Below are positions 8,310-17,604 of a DNA stretch of 64,000 nt, piece by piece. The position numbers and the translations under genes were made by a program. This DNA is from Enterococcus sp. DIV1094 (GTDB lineage: Bacteria; Bacillota; Bacilli; Lactobacillales; Enterococcaceae), in the NCBI RefSeq assembly GCF_017316305.2, contig NZ_CP147250.1:2851001-2915000 (forward strand), written 5' to 3'. The notes beneath the pieces are model-generated. The model was not told the DNA's origin. It saw only the letters and a list, made by a program, of their open reading frames with translations, and ran no database searches. Every line of letters begins with the position of its first letter. The stretch's first letter is position 1.

Positions 8310-9425
8310 TTAAACGATTTTTTGATAGATTTCTTTTAATTGTGCATGATTGAAAGCAATCGGATTCGATTGGAAAGTAAAATCATTGGCAGCATTGGCA
8401 GCGACTTGATCGGCTACTCGATGAGCGCTTGACTCCTCAACTTTCCATTCAGCTAAAGTTGTTGGGACTCCAGATTCTTTACTCAATCGTTTGATTGCAT
8501 CCACTAATTTGATCACGGCCACTTCGTCTGAGAGACCGTTCGTACACAATTTAAGTTTTCGTGACACGTCTGCGTATAAAGCTTTTGCTGTCCAATCTTT
8601 GGCATTTGCTAAAATGACATGCGGCAACAACATCGCATTTGCCAAACCATGCGGAACTTTGAAAAGCGCGCCAACTTGATGAGCTAAAGCATGGCAAACA
8701 CCTAAGCCAGCATTGTCAAAAGCGACACCAGCTAGAGTAGCTGCTTCATGCATTTGCACGCGAGCTTCTTCATTTTGCCCATTTTTTACACACTCGACTA
8801 GATTCGAAAAGACAAGACCGATTGCTTTTTCTGCAAGCGCAGAAGAATAATTGGTTCGCCCTTTCGCTACCAAAGCTTCTAATGCATGTGTCAGAACGTC
8901 CAATCCACTATAAGCAGTGATCGAAGGCGGACTTGTCAGCACAAAGTCAATTGACAAGATGGCTTCATCAGGAACCAGCTGCTCATCAAATATCGGATAT
9001 TTGATTTTATTTGCTGTATCGGTGATCACAGCTGCACTAGTCACCTCAGAGCCAGTCCCACTAGTTGTTGGGATCGCCACAAAATAACTGATTGCTTGCT
9101 TTGCTACCTTCTGATAGAAATAAATGATTCCTTTAGCAGTATCTAATGCAGACCCACCACCGATTGCGATCACGACAGTCGGTTCAGCCTGCATAGCAAT
9201 TTGCATCCCTTTCACTACTTTTTCAATTGGTGGATCAGGAACGATCTCGGTAAATGTGATCACACGATTTTTCTGTTCTAAATAAGCAATCATTTCAAGT
9301 ACTTTTTGATTACTTTTCAAAAAAGGATCAAAAACGAATAGAACGGTTTCATTTGCAAAATGTTCGAACCTTTCTACGATGTTCGTTGTTACAGCAACCT
9401 TTGTTTTCATTGACCAATTATTCAA
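8310..9425 (-). CDS. pduQ: Propanol dehydrogenase, iron-dependent alcohol dehydrogenase family
   Basis: 371 residues. The NAD-binding loop GGGSALDTAK is followed by the metal-binding stretch GLDVLTHALEALV and the histidines in GVCHALAHQVGALF and VPHGLAN that bind iron in this family. PduQ reduces propionaldehyde (or 3-hydroxypropionaldehyde) to the alcohol and recycles NAD+ for PduP inside the shell. The TTG start at 9425 is chosen because TTAGGAGG lies 7 nt upstream. It begins 11 bp after the pduP stop. Confidence 0.9.
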   Translation of the reverse strand: MNNWSMKTKVAVTTNIVERFEHFANETVLFVFDPFLKSNQKVLEMIAYLEQKNRVITFTEIVPDPPIEKVVKGMQIAMQAEPTVVIAIGGGSALDTAKGIIYFYQKVAKQAISYFVAIPTTSGTGSEVTSAAVITDTANKIKYPIFDEQLVPDEAILSIDFVLTSPPSITAYSGLDVLTHALEALVAKGRTNYSSALAEKAIGLVFSNLVECVKNGQNEEARVQMHEAATLAGVAFDNAGLGVCHALAHQVGALFKVPHGLANAMLLPHVILANAKDWTAKALYADVSRKLKLCTNGLSDEVAVIKLVDAIKRLSKESGVPTTLAEWKVEESSAHRVADQVAANAANDFTFQSNPIAFNHAQLKEIYQKIV

Positions 9426-9436
9426 ACTGTTTCCTC

Positions 9437-10840
9437 CTAACGAATCGAAAATCCGTCCGTTAACACACAACGACGTTTTCTAGCAAAATTTCTAGCAGTC
9501 GTCGTACATTCGCCGGTTGGTGTTGCAATCGTGAATGTGGTTGGACCTTCTCCACCAAACCCTAATCCTGCAAAAGAAGAACCATTTTTTACAAAGATCG
9601 ATGTTTGGAATTTCTTCGCTGCAAGGTTCAATCGTTGAATATTTTGCGAATGCATCGTTGCCGTGTGATGACACTTGTTTTCGATTCCTAAAGCCGTCGG
9701 TAAGGCTTCATCAAAATCTTTCACTGTCACAATCGGCAAGATCGGCATCAACATTTCTTTGACAACAAACGGATGATTTTTATCTGTTTTCATAATGATC
9801 ACGCGAATGTCCGCTGATACATTTACACCGACAGCAGCTAAAAGCTCACTCGCATTTTTCCCAACAAACTGTCGATTAGGTGCCCCATTTTCCGCAATCA
9901 TCTTATCGATCAATCGTTGGATGATTTGTTCATCCCCTACGTAATAAGCCCCTTGTTTTTCCATTTGTAAAATCAAGTAATCAACCACTTGTTCGACAGC
10001 AACAACACTTTTCTCTGCTGTACACAAGATGTTGTTATCAAAAGATGCGCCCAAAACAATATCCGCCGCTGCTTTATCAAGGTCTGCGGTTTCATCGACA
10101 AGTGAGGGCGGATTGCCTTCCCCCGCTGCAATCGTCTTCTTACCACTCTTCATTGCTTGGCGCACAACACCAGGTCCACCAGTGATCACTAACAATGAGA
10201 TGTCTGGATGACTCATCAGCTCTTGCGCTGCTTCGATCGAAGGTTTTTCAATCGTTACCACCAAGTTATGGATGCCACAACTTTGATAGATCAATTCATT
10301 CAATTTTGAAACAACCCAACCAGAAATGCGCTTTGCCCCTGGATGGACACTGAAATAAATCGCATTTCCTGCTGCAATCATCCCGATTGCATTACAGATC
10401 AATGTTTCAGCTGGATTGGTACTTGGCGTCACCGCACCAATCACCCCATATGGAGATAACTCATAAAGTGTCATTCCATTATCACCAGTGACCGCTTCAG
10501 TTACAAGATCTTCCACGCCAGGTGTCTTATTGATCGCAAGCGTTAATTTTTGGATCTTATCTTCATATCTTCCCATTTTGGTTTCTTCAACCGTCTCACG
10601 AGCAATTGTTTCGATATGTGGCGTCATCCCTGTACGAATCGCAGCAATAATTGCTTTTCGTTGTTCCAATGACAAGTCATCCAAACGTTCTTGTGCTGTT
10701 TTTGCAGCTGCAACCGCTGTGTCAACTGTTGGAAAGATCCCGACAGAAGAAGTCGAAGCAGTTGCGGTAGTTGGTTCTTCTAAAAGGATTCCTTGAATCA
10801 CTTTCATGATTTGTTCTTTTAATTGTTCTTCGCCCATCAT
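9437..10840 (-). CDS. pduP: CoA-acylating propionaldehyde dehydrogenase
   Basis: 467 residues. It converts propionaldehyde, CoA and NAD+ to propionyl-CoA. Residues about 4-20 (EEQLKEQIMKVIQGILL) form a short amphipathic helix like the PduP encapsulation peptide, followed by a flexible Thr/Ala/Ser linker. The aldehyde dehydrogenase core has the nucleophile Cys273 in FDNNILCTAEKS, and GAVTPSTNPAET and TGGPGVVRQAM near the cofactor site. AAGGAG precedes tandem ATGs; the start overlaps the pduO stop (ATGA). Confidence 0.95.
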   Translation of the reverse strand: MMGEEQLKEQIMKVIQGILLEEPTTATASTSSVGIFPTVDTAVAAAKTAQERLDDLSLEQRKAIIAAIRTGMTPHIETIARETVEETKMGRYEDKIQKLTLAINKTPGVEDLVTEAVTGDNGMTLYELSPYGVIGAVTPSTNPAETLICNAIGMIAAGNAIYFSVHPGAKRISGWVVSKLNELIYQSCGIHNLVVTIEKPSIEAAQELMSHPDISLLVITGGPGVVRQAMKSGKKTIAAGEGNPPSLVDETADLDKAAADIVLGASFDNNILCTAEKSVVAVEQVVDYLILQMEKQGAYYVGDEQIIQRLIDKMIAENGAPNRQFVGKNASELLAAVGVNVSADIRVIIMKTDKNHPFVVKEMLMPILPIVTVKDFDEALPTALGIENKCHHTATMHSQNIQRLNLAAKKFQTSIFVKNGSSFAGLGFGGEGPTTFTIATPTGECTTTARNFARKRRCVLTDGFSIR

Positions 10841-11823
10841 GCTCGCTCCTTAAACTTTTTGATTCCTTTTGTTGCAATCGCCATATCTTGATCTGGACGA
10901 CCACCGCTCACGCCGACACCACCAATGATGTTCCCTTGTCCATCTTTAAGAAGGAAGCCTCCTCCGAATGTCACAAGTTTTCCATCACTTAAGGTTTCTA
11001 GTTGAAAAAGCGGCTGGCTTGGTTGTACCAACTCTGTTAGTTCATGCGTATCAGCTTTCATCGAAACAGCTGTATAGGCTTTTTTGATCGCCATGCTTTC
11101 ACTAACGATCAGTGCATCGTCCATTCGATAGAATTGTTTCAAAGCCCCGTTTTTATCAACGATTGCAATAGAAACAGGTACGCTCAAACAATTCGCATGA
11201 TCGATACAAGCGTGCACGATCTCTTCAAAGTCAGGTTTGACTTTTGGCTGTTGCACACGTTCTTGATAACGATGAATGATTTTAGTGATCAGCGCTTCTT
11301 GTTCCTGTTCATGATCTGCCTCACGGGCAAAAGAATACAAGCAATCCGACAAACGATTAGCAAACTTGCTAAGCTCTGCACGGACTTCTTCGTTTTCCAT
11401 GAAACGATCAAGTACACGTTCGCCTCGACGACAAACGGTTCGAGCCACATGAAGTTGCGCCCCAGCTAAACTTTTCCCCGGTAAGATAAATTCATGGATC
11501 GGTGGTAACTTCGCCGTTTTTTTATCGATCCAAATTTCCAATTGTCGGATATCCTCCATAGAGATCAGATCGCTTTTGTTGACCAATTTATCAGTTTTCG
11601 TCGCTGTTGCTAATTCTGCATTCATCTGAAAAAGTTTATTTTGGATCCAGTCTAGCGCAAGTTGGCTTTCCTGGTTTTTCAACATTTTTTGTGCCAAACT
11701 GATCTGCGCACAGCATTCATCAAAAGTTCCATAAACTTCAACTCTTAAACTCGCTTTTTTGACTCGTGTCCCATCAAAAAGACTGGTCATTCCTTTATCA
11801 CCAGTTTTTGTATAGATCGGCAT
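10837..11823 (-). CDS. pduO: Cob(I)alamin adenosyltransferase PduO with C-terminal heme-binding-like domain
   Basis: 328 residues in two domains. Residues 1-185 are a PduO-type ATP:cob(I)alamin adenosyltransferase (KTGDKGMTSLFDG near the N-terminus, then the VCRRGERVLDRF helix). Residues about 195-328 are a GlcG/HbpS-like domain (DUF336) ending GGGFLLKDGQGN..GGVGVSGG, found fused in many PduO proteins and able to bind heme in studied cases. It makes adenosylcobalamin, the dehydratase cofactor, and so restores inactivated holoenzyme. The start at 11823 is set by AGGGAG 7-8 nt upstream. Confidence 0.93.
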   Translation of the reverse strand: MPIYTKTGDKGMTSLFDGTRVKKASLRVEVYGTFDECCAQISLAQKMLKNQESQLALDWIQNKLFQMNAELATATKTDKLVNKSDLISMEDIRQLEIWIDKKTAKLPPIHEFILPGKSLAGAQLHVARTVCRRGERVLDRFMENEEVRAELSKFANRLSDCLYSFAREADHEQEQEALITKIIHRYQERVQQPKVKPDFEEIVHACIDHANCLSVPVSIAIVDKNGALKQFYRMDDALIVSESMAIKKAYTAVSMKADTHELTELVQPSQPLFQLETLSDGKLVTFGGGFLLKDGQGNIIGGVGVSGGRPDQDMAIATKGIKKFKERA

Positions 11824-11836
11824 TCTTTTCACTCCC

Positions 11837-12100
11837 TTACATGTCAAATGTATCGATGATCCCAACAATCGCACAATCGACCGCTTCTGATGGTTCCGAG
11901 AATAAATGTCTCGCTGAACTGCCGCTATTCAACAGAACATAATCACCAATGCCAGCACCTACAGTATCAGCTGCTACTTGTTGAAAACGTACTGCCTCTT
12001 TTTGCGCATTGATCGGTTGAACGATCATTAGTTTTTTGCCTACAAGAGAGGAATCTTTTTGAGTAGACACAACGCTACCGATTATTTTTCCCATTAACAT
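11837..12100 (-). CDS. pduN: Microcompartment vertex protein (CcmL/EutN family)
   Basis: 87 residues, the usual size of pentameric vertex proteins that close the corners of the shell. The signature start MGKIIGSVVSTQKDSSLVGKK is broken here only by an MLM start, followed by AVDCAIVGIIDT at the C-terminus. AAAGGAG lies 9 nt before the ATG, inside the end of pduM, and the start overlaps the pduM stop. Confidence 0.93.
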   Translation of the reverse strand: MLMGKIIGSVVSTQKDSSLVGKKLMIVQPINAQKEAVRFQQVAADTVGAGIGDYVLLNSGSSARHLFSEPSEAVDCAIVGIIDTFDM

Positions 12101-12579
12101 TGAGATCCGCTCCTTTTACAAACAGTTATCTGTTTTTCCTGAATGATTTCTTGTGCCAATAATGTAAAGTTTTGTTTCATTGAAAGAATCAACACTGCAT
12201 GATTCGGCAGAACAGCCACTTGCTTATAAGTGATATACCGATTCGAAAAGGCATAACATGGTTTTTCAGTAGCTGTATAAACTTCGACATTATAGTGGAA
12301 GATTTCTTCAGGTATCAAAGTCAGATCCGAAAAAGAGCATTGAAATCTAAGCTCGCAACCGTAGTCCAAGCTACGAAATAGCCATCGTACAAATGGATCA
12401 CTCTCATTTTTTCTTGCGAAATTCGTTAAAAAGAAACAGTCGCAATTTTTGACATAGACAAATTTATTCGACAGAAAAGGTTTGATCGAATCGGTATCGA
12501 CCGCATCAGCTGATACGATCACTGTACTTTTTTCTCTTTTGATGAGCCAATCAACCACTTTTTGAATAATTTCTTCCAT
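12094..12579 (-). CDS. pduM: Microcompartment protein PduM
   Basis: 161 residues, assigned by its position between eutJ and pduN and its general resemblance to PduM, a protein needed for proper shell assembly whose exact role is unresolved. Visible parts: an N-terminal helix EEIIQKVVDWLIKREK, then a mixed alpha/beta body with SDLTLIPEEIFHYN and KQVAVLPNHAVLILSMKQN. Translationally coupled to pduN by overlap and 9 bp downstream of eutJ. PduM diverges quickly, so recognition is less secure than for its neighbours. Confidence 0.8.
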   Translation of the reverse strand: MEEIIQKVVDWLIKREKSTVIVSADAVDTDSIKPFLSNKFVYVKNCDCFFLTNFARKNESDPFVRWLFRSLDYGCELRFQCSFSDLTLIPEEIFHYNVEVYTATEKPCYAFSNRYITYKQVAVLPNHAVLILSMKQNFTLLAQEIIQEKQITVCKRSGSQC

Positions 12580-12588
12580 ACGAAACTC

Positions 12589-13428
12589 CTATTCCACGAT
12601 GACTTCAGAAGCCATCGCTATGCCGATCGGTGTAACGAATTGCGGATGAATGGGTTTCAATACTTCCTTGCCAATGACACTACTCATTTCTTCTTCGAAC
12701 TGTGTAAAATAAGCAGCCCCGCCGACAACAAAAATCGGCTCGATTGGATGTGCATCCAACATATTTTTTGCGATCGTCGCCATTTTTTGAATCACTGGAC
12801 GACAAATCGTAAAATTCTCCGCTTCATTTTTGGGATTTCTCTTGATTTTCTCCGCTTCATCTGTGTCCACTCCGTGATACCCTGCGATCACTAGCGTCAT
12901 ATGCGTTCCGCCAGTGGGTTCATCATCAACGAATGCAACTTCGCCATTCTTTAAGATGCTGATGCCCGTCGTTCCGCCCCCGATATCAATGACTGCACCG
13001 TCTGAAATATCAAGTGTCAAGGCAGCCGCTGACGGCTCATCCACTAACTGATCGATTTCCATCCCCGCACTTTCAATGACGTTTGCTACTACTTTTTTGT
13101 TGTTACCGATCGTTCCTGGGGGGATAGCCCCGGAAGCTGCTTTCAGTTCAAACCCTAAAGCAGCCTCCGCTTCTTCCCGCAAAGCTTCGACGATTTTCAC
13201 CGCTTTTTGATAATCAACCACCAAACCGTCTCGAATCACCTTCGCTTCTTTGAAAGCCCCGAATAACGGTTGGTTGTTGGCATCTAAAACAACTAATACG
13301 ATTGAAGCTGTTCCCAGATCGACGCCTACTTTATAGCCATCAGCCGCTGTATGATCAGTTGGTACAAAAGAATGGACGATTTTTTCGAAAGATTCTAATA
13401 ACTGGTTCGCTTTCTCAATTCCTTGCAT
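12589..13428 (-). CDS. eutJ: EutJ-family Hsp70-like protein within the pdu operon
   Basis: 279 residues with the actin/Hsp70 ATPase fold: phosphate loops GVDLGTASIVLVVLD and DIGGGTTGISIL, plus an adenosine motif PIFVVGGAAYF. EutJ was named in ethanolamine operons and is presumed to be a chaperone; its presence between pduL and pduM is typical of Firmicutes pdu operons and absent from the Salmonella one. The first 25 residues (QGIEKANQLLESFEKIVHSFV) form a helix preceding the ATPase core. The exact role is unproven. Confidence 0.88.
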   Translation of the reverse strand: MQGIEKANQLLESFEKIVHSFVPTDHTAADGYKVGVDLGTASIVLVVLDANNQPLFGAFKEAKVIRDGLVVDYQKAVKIVEALREEAEAALGFELKAASGAIPPGTIGNNKKVVANVIESAGMEIDQLVDEPSAAALTLDISDGAVIDIGGGTTGISILKNGEVAFVDDEPTGGTHMTLVIAGYHGVDTDEAEKIKRNPKNEAENFTICRPVIQKMATIAKNMLDAHPIEPIFVVGGAAYFTQFEEEMSSVIGKEVLKPIHPQFVTPIGIAMASEVIVE

Positions 13429-13444
13429 CTCTTGCTCCTTCTGA

Positions 13445-14071
13445 TCAACGAATGATCCTTGCTCTAGTTTCAGTAGTCACATTGGCTGCGTTCGCTTCAT
13501 CTGTGTCGATGTGCATTTCCATAATAAATTTTTCATGTGGACGTAAGGCAACCTCATGATAGACAGTTGCTCGTTCACCAGATAAAATTTCGACTGACAC
13601 CAACTCATCTTTAGCCAGATCCAAACGTTTCATATCCTTAAGATTCAAATGGATATGTCGTTGTGCAATGATGGCAGCTGGAATCGTGATCGTAGCAGCT
13701 TCAGTCATCAAAGTGATTTCAACTGCTTCGTCAAGATCACCAGAAAGCTTGATTGGTGGATTGATTCCTAACAGACGCGCATCGGTTTTTGAAACTTCCA
13801 CTTGTGAACGATTGCGAAACGGACCAAGGATTCTTACTCGTTCGATCTTTCCCTTTGGACCGATCAACGTCACCGTTTGCTTTGCTGCAAACTCCCCAGG
13901 TTGTTTCAACTCACGTAATCGCTCAATGTTTTGTCCAGGAAAAAGCTGTTCAAAGTGAGCTGGTGTCAGATGGATATGACGATTTGAGATCCCGATCGGA
14001 AAGGTTTGATCAAGATCTGCGATCACTTTCCGGACGATTTCTTTCAACTCAGCTTTTGAAAAATCAAGCAT
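13445..14071 (-). CDS. pduL: Phosphate propanoyltransferase PduL
   Basis: 208 residues. The enzyme converts propionyl-CoA and phosphate to propionyl-phosphate, regenerating CoA inside the shell. Two histidine-rich metal-binding motifs are visible, [14 protein letters not shown] and [12 protein letters not shown], and [11 protein letters not shown] near the end. The first 20 residues ([19 protein letters not shown]) resemble an encapsulation peptide, as known for PduL. It starts inside the end of pduJ (8-nt overlap). Confidence 0.95.
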   Translation of the reverse strand: MLDFSKAELKEIVRKVIADLDQTFPIGISNRHIHLTPAHFEQLFPGQNIERLRELKQPGEFAAKQTVTLIGPKGKIERVRILGPFRNRSQVEVSKTDARLLGINPPIKLSGDLDEAVEITLMTEAATITIPAAIIAQRHIHLNLKDMKRLDLAKDELVSVEILSGERATVYHEVALRPHEKFIMEMHIDTDEANAANVTTETRARIIR

Positions 14072-14345
14072 TGTCTTGACCAGCTAATAGTTTATTCACA
14101 TCATGATGTGGGCGTGGGATCACGTGTACAGAAACCACTTCCCCTACACGTTCAGCCGCAGCAGAACCAGCATCTGTCGCTGCTTTGACTGCGCCAACAT
14201 CTCCGCGCACCATGATCGTTACTAAACCAGAACCGATTTTTTCAGTTCCGATCAATTGTACGTTTGCTGCTTTGACCATTGCGTCAGCTGCTTCAACAGC
14301 TCCTACTAAACCTTTTGTTTCGATCATTCCTAATGCATCATTCAT
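14064..14345 (-). CDS. pduJ: Hexameric microcompartment shell protein PduJ
   Basis: 93 residues, a single BMC domain. Family hallmarks: [20 protein letters not shown], then [19 protein letters not shown] and the C-terminal [10 protein letters not shown]. It forms hexagonal tiles of the shell facets and is very close to PduA of the same locus. AGGAGG precedes the ATG. It may bear the pore for propanediol, as PduA does. Confidence 0.93.
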   Translation of the reverse strand: MNDALGMIETKGLVGAVEAADAMVKAANVQLIGTEKIGSGLVTIMVRGDVGAVKAATDAGSAAAERVGEVVSVHVIPRPHHDVNKLLAGQDNA

Positions 14346-14358
14346 TTATGTGTTCCTC

Positions 14359-14877
14359 CTAGTTTTTTTTATTTTTCTTTGCCCCAGTTTTGTTTCCTTT
14401 TTTTGGTGGATCTTTTGGGGTTTTAGCTTTGTCAGACACTGTATCGACAGGACTTGTAGGAAGTGTCGTTTTATCTTCTTTGATAACTGGCACTTCTTCA
14501 CTCTTCGGCTCTACAGCTTTTTCAGCTGAGGATTCTTGCTTCGTTGCTGTTTCCTCAACCTTAGCGACAGGCGCTTCTTCTTGCTTTGGTTCAGCTTTCT
14601 CTTCTTTTGAAGAGAAGACATGAAGAATATTGTCTCCTGGTCTTGGAATAACCAGAGAAGAGACGTAGGCATCCATCGAGATCGCGGCGGATTTTGCGGC
14701 ATCGATTGCTGCTTTTACAGCACCAACATCGCCTTGGACCATAACGGTCATCCAGCCAAATCCTTTAGTCTTTTCTATACTCAAAAGTTCAATATTTGCG
14801 GATTTCACCATGATATCAGAAAGGTTGATAGCACTGGCTAATCCTGTTGATTCGATCAATCCAATTGCTTGGTTCAT
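14359..14877 (-). CDS. pduK: BMC shell protein with long charged C-terminal tail (PduK-like)
   Basis: 172 residues. Residues 1-92 are a BMC domain (NQAIGLIESTGLASAINLSD.. to SSLVIPRPGDN). Residues about 98-172 are a low-complexity tail, first Glu/Lys/Pro/Val-rich and then strongly basic (DPPKKGNKTGAKKNKKN). Salmonella PduK also has a tail, but here no cysteine cluster is seen. The tail could tether cargo or attach the compartment to other cell structures; this is inference. The start overlaps the pduH stop (ATGA). Confidence 0.88.
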   Translation of the reverse strand: MNQAIGLIESTGLASAINLSDIMVKSANIELLSIEKTKGFGWMTVMVQGDVGAVKAAIDAAKSAAISMDAYVSSLVIPRPGDNILHVFSSKEEKAEPKQEEAPVAKVEETATKQESSAEKAVEPKSEEVPVIKEDKTTLPTSPVDTVSDKAKTPKDPPKKGNKTGAKKNKKN

Positions 14878-15233
14878 TGATTCACCTCCAATAATTCCAG
14901 TGATTTTAACGGAATGCTTTTGACGATCCGTGCAGCATTGCTTCCTAAGTTTCTCAAAATCGTGGAAGGGACGATTGAAACATGTTGCAATACTTGATAA
15001 GGTGCTTCTCTTTTCAAGCTTTTATGGTGTAAGCAAAGTGTATCCTTGCTTCCGCCGATCCCTACTTGTAATGGAGAAGCTAAAGCCGCTTCGTATGCCG
15101 CTTGGGCTGCATTATTGAACGCTTTTGCTTCTAACTTATACGGAATGCTCTCTTCTTCTATCCCATAGAGTAATGAGGTCAAGATTGCTTCGTCGATTCC
15201 ATCTACGTAGATGATGATCGAAGGTCTATCCAT
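14874..15233 (-). CDS. pduH: Diol dehydratase reactivase small subunit
   Basis: 119 residues (MDRPSIIIYVDG.. to LELLEVNQ). With PduG it removes damaged cobalamin from diol dehydratase. The start at 15233 is favoured because GAGGGGG lies 7 nt upstream; an ATG at 15239 is 1 nt after it. The gene begins inside the last codons of pduG, so the two subunits are translationally coupled. The family is small and alpha/beta, similar to the dehydratase beta subunit (GIGGSKDTLCLHHKSL matches). Confidence 0.92.
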   Translation of the reverse strand: MDRPSIIIYVDGIDEAILTSLLYGIEEESIPYKLEAKAFNNAAQAAYEAALASPLQVGIGGSKDTLCLHHKSLKREAPYQVLQHVSIVPSTILRNLGSNAARIVKSIPLKSLELLEVNQ

Positions 15234-17055
15234 GTTCATTCCCCCTCAGATGTGAAAGGATCAAGCCAGTAGCGACGGCATTTCTAGGACCTTCACATGC
15301 ACGCACATTCCCTTGCCCAGCAACTAACCCATAGTGAGATAACGCATCTGTCACGATTTGAGGAATCTCAAAATCAAGCGCCGAACCTCCGACGATCACA
15401 ACAAATGGAATGTCACGGATATTGCCAGTCGGGCTGACACGTTTCAATGCTCGGATCGTGTTTGTGACAAACACTCTCTTTTTCGCTGTCTGTCTAACTA
15501 ATTTGATTTTTTCGATTGAAATATCTAGCGGAATCGGAATGAGGCCTTCTGGTTTGACAACGACAACTTTTGCAAATAAGTGAGGATCTAAAGGTTCCTC
15601 AAAGAATTGCACACTGCCATCTTCATGACGGATATAGAAAATATTCTCTACTTTTGCCAAAGGATATTTTTTGACATCTTCGGCTAAATAAATATCATCA
15701 ATCCCTAACTCCGACTTGATCAATAATGTCACCATATCTCCCGCACCAGCTAAATGAGTAGCAGAAACGGTTTGATCCCCAATGATCGACGCATCGGTAG
15801 AACCAGCACCTAAATCTAAAATCGCTAAAGGTGTGCTTGTACCCGGCGTCGTCAAAGCCCCTAGAATCGCCGCCTCTGCTTCCGCACCGCCAATCTCAAC
15901 CGGTGTTTTCAAATCTTCTTCAATCGACTGTGCGATTTTCGACATTTGCAAATGATCCGATTTGACCATTGAAGCGATACCAACTGCCTGTTCCATTGAG
16001 AATTCACCGGCAACACCGCCTTTGACTTCGATTGGAACAAAAGTATCGACCGCAAGTAAGTCTTGGATGAAAATCTCTGCGAGCGGACGTTCCGTTAGAT
16101 TCGCCATCGTTAACCGAACTTTCTCCAACATTCCACCGACGTTTGTACCTGATTCACCAGTCACATTGTCGATCTCGGCAAAAGAACTCACCGCCGTCAT
16201 GATATCTTCTGCACCAGCAGAGATTTCCACGATCTTGCGACGATTCCCTCCCGTGACCTCGATGCTGCCTGCTGGAATCACACGTGCTTGCACATCGCCT
16301 TGTGGTGTCTTGATCACGACGGCAGAACGGTTGCCAATCAACGCACGAGCCATAGGAACGATACTTTTCGTTGCTTCTGAATCAAGTTCAAATACAGTCG
16401 CAATACCATATGGATTCGATAACTGAGCAACCCCTTGACCAGCTGGCGCTACTTCAACCGCAGCTAACATACCCAATGGGATTTTTTCAATGTACGCCAC
16501 TTCGTCAATGATCGGGATTTTATGGGTCAAGCGATTATTGACTAACACCCCATCATCGCTTTGAAGGATCGCACCTGTGACCCGAATATTATTTTCAACG
16601 ATCTGGTTGATCCATTTCGCCGCTTGGTCAAATTCGATTTCTTTTTCAACGACGACGACATAGTCGTCATCGCTGAATGTTTTTTTGACTAATTCTGATA
16701 ATTTGATCGTTTTCCCTACGCCTAAACCATGCCCACCAGGCGTTTTAGGATTATGACCGATCATCGTTGATTCGGTGATGATCGTTTCAGTGATCATTTC
16801 CATCGCCACGTCACCGATGACAGGCGTTGCTTCGTTGATACGGATCAAATCGATATCGGAGATGGTCAGATCATTTTTTGCGCAAGCTTCATTGATTGCT
16901 TTATAGATCCCAAAGAGATTCTTCTTCGTTCCTTTGATCCCCGTTGTTTCAGTAATAGCCGATTGTAGAAATTGAATTTGATCATTCTTATCGATCTCTG
17001 CAAGTGCGATCTCCGTTGAGGAATTTCCAATATCAATACCTATAATACGTTTCAT
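15226..17055 (-). CDS. pduG: Diol dehydratase reactivase large subunit
   Basis: 609 residues, full length for the family. It has an actin-like ATPase fold: GIDIGNSSTEIALAE at the N-terminus and ILDLGAGSTDASIIG near residue 415, with the PFVVIVGGSALDFEIP block near the C-terminus. With PduH it uses ATP to exchange inactive cobalamin from diol dehydratase. GGGAGG precedes the ATG. Confidence 0.95.
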   Translation of the reverse strand: MKRIIGIDIGNSSTEIALAEIDKNDQIQFLQSAITETTGIKGTKKNLFGIYKAINEACAKNDLTISDIDLIRINEATPVIGDVAMEMITETIITESTMIGHNPKTPGGHGLGVGKTIKLSELVKKTFSDDDYVVVVEKEIEFDQAAKWINQIVENNIRVTGAILQSDDGVLVNNRLTHKIPIIDEVAYIEKIPLGMLAAVEVAPAGQGVAQLSNPYGIATVFELDSEATKSIVPMARALIGNRSAVVIKTPQGDVQARVIPAGSIEVTGGNRRKIVEISAGAEDIMTAVSSFAEIDNVTGESGTNVGGMLEKVRLTMANLTERPLAEIFIQDLLAVDTFVPIEVKGGVAGEFSMEQAVGIASMVKSDHLQMSKIAQSIEEDLKTPVEIGGAEAEAAILGALTTPGTSTPLAILDLGAGSTDASIIGDQTVSATHLAGAGDMVTLLIKSELGIDDIYLAEDVKKYPLAKVENIFYIRHEDGSVQFFEEPLDPHLFAKVVVVKPEGLIPIPLDISIEKIKLVRQTAKKRVFVTNTIRALKRVSPTGNIRDIPFVVIVGGSALDFEIPQIVTDALSHYGLVAGQGNVRACEGPRNAVATGLILSHLRGNEHG

Positions 17056-17084
17056 GCATATTCCTCCCGATAACTGAAGATCTC

Positions 17085-17591
17085 TTAATTATCCCCTTTA
17101 AGCTTCTTACGTGTTTCGTAATGCTCACTTGCTTCACGGAAATAAGCAGCAGAGATTTTCGCATTGTATTTTGTTTCCAATTCATCCGCAATGTCCAGCA
17201 ATTCTTGTTTGCTTGAGCGATACGGGCGTAACGCATTGTACATTGCTAAAACACGCTCATCAGGAACCGCTGTCAATTCTGCGGCACGATCAAAGTTAGA
17301 AGAAATAGTTTTACGTCCGGCACTGTGCGCAATCTCACCTTGTGCTTTTAAGATCGATGGTGTGATCTTCAAGTCTTCGGGTGTCAACGAGCCATTCAAT
17401 ACATTGGCCAGTGTGATATCTTCTAATGTTTTGCCTGTTTTTGTTTTTACCCATTCTGGATGTTTGACAGCAATTGGATAGTCAGCAGTCGTCGCTTGGG
17501 TGCCACTTGCAACTTCGGTTGTTCCAGTCGGTTTATTGTTCATATCTTGTAAGATATTTCTTACCAAGCTTTCTAATGTCTGTTCGTTCAT
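17085..17591 (-). CDS. pduE: Propanediol dehydratase small subunit
   Basis: 168 residues. The N-terminus MNEQTLESLVRNILQDM is an amphipathic helix like cargo-targeting peptides, followed by a Thr/Gly/Ala linker. The body holds YPIAVKHPEWVKTKTGKTL and AYFREASEHYETRKKLKGDN, typical of PduE/DhaE. The start is ATG 17591, 5 nt after GAGGTGA; an in-frame GTG at 17600 overlaps the ribosome binding site. It completes the alpha2-beta2-gamma2 dehydratase. Confidence 0.94.
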   Translation of the reverse strand: MNEQTLESLVRNILQDMNNKPTGTTEVASGTQATTADYPIAVKHPEWVKTKTGKTLEDITLANVLNGSLTPEDLKITPSILKAQGEIAHSAGRKTISSNFDRAAELTAVPDERVLAMYNALRPYRSSKQELLDIADELETKYNAKISAAYFREASEHYETRKKLKGDN

Positions 17592-17604
17592 CTGTTTCAC
17601 CTCG

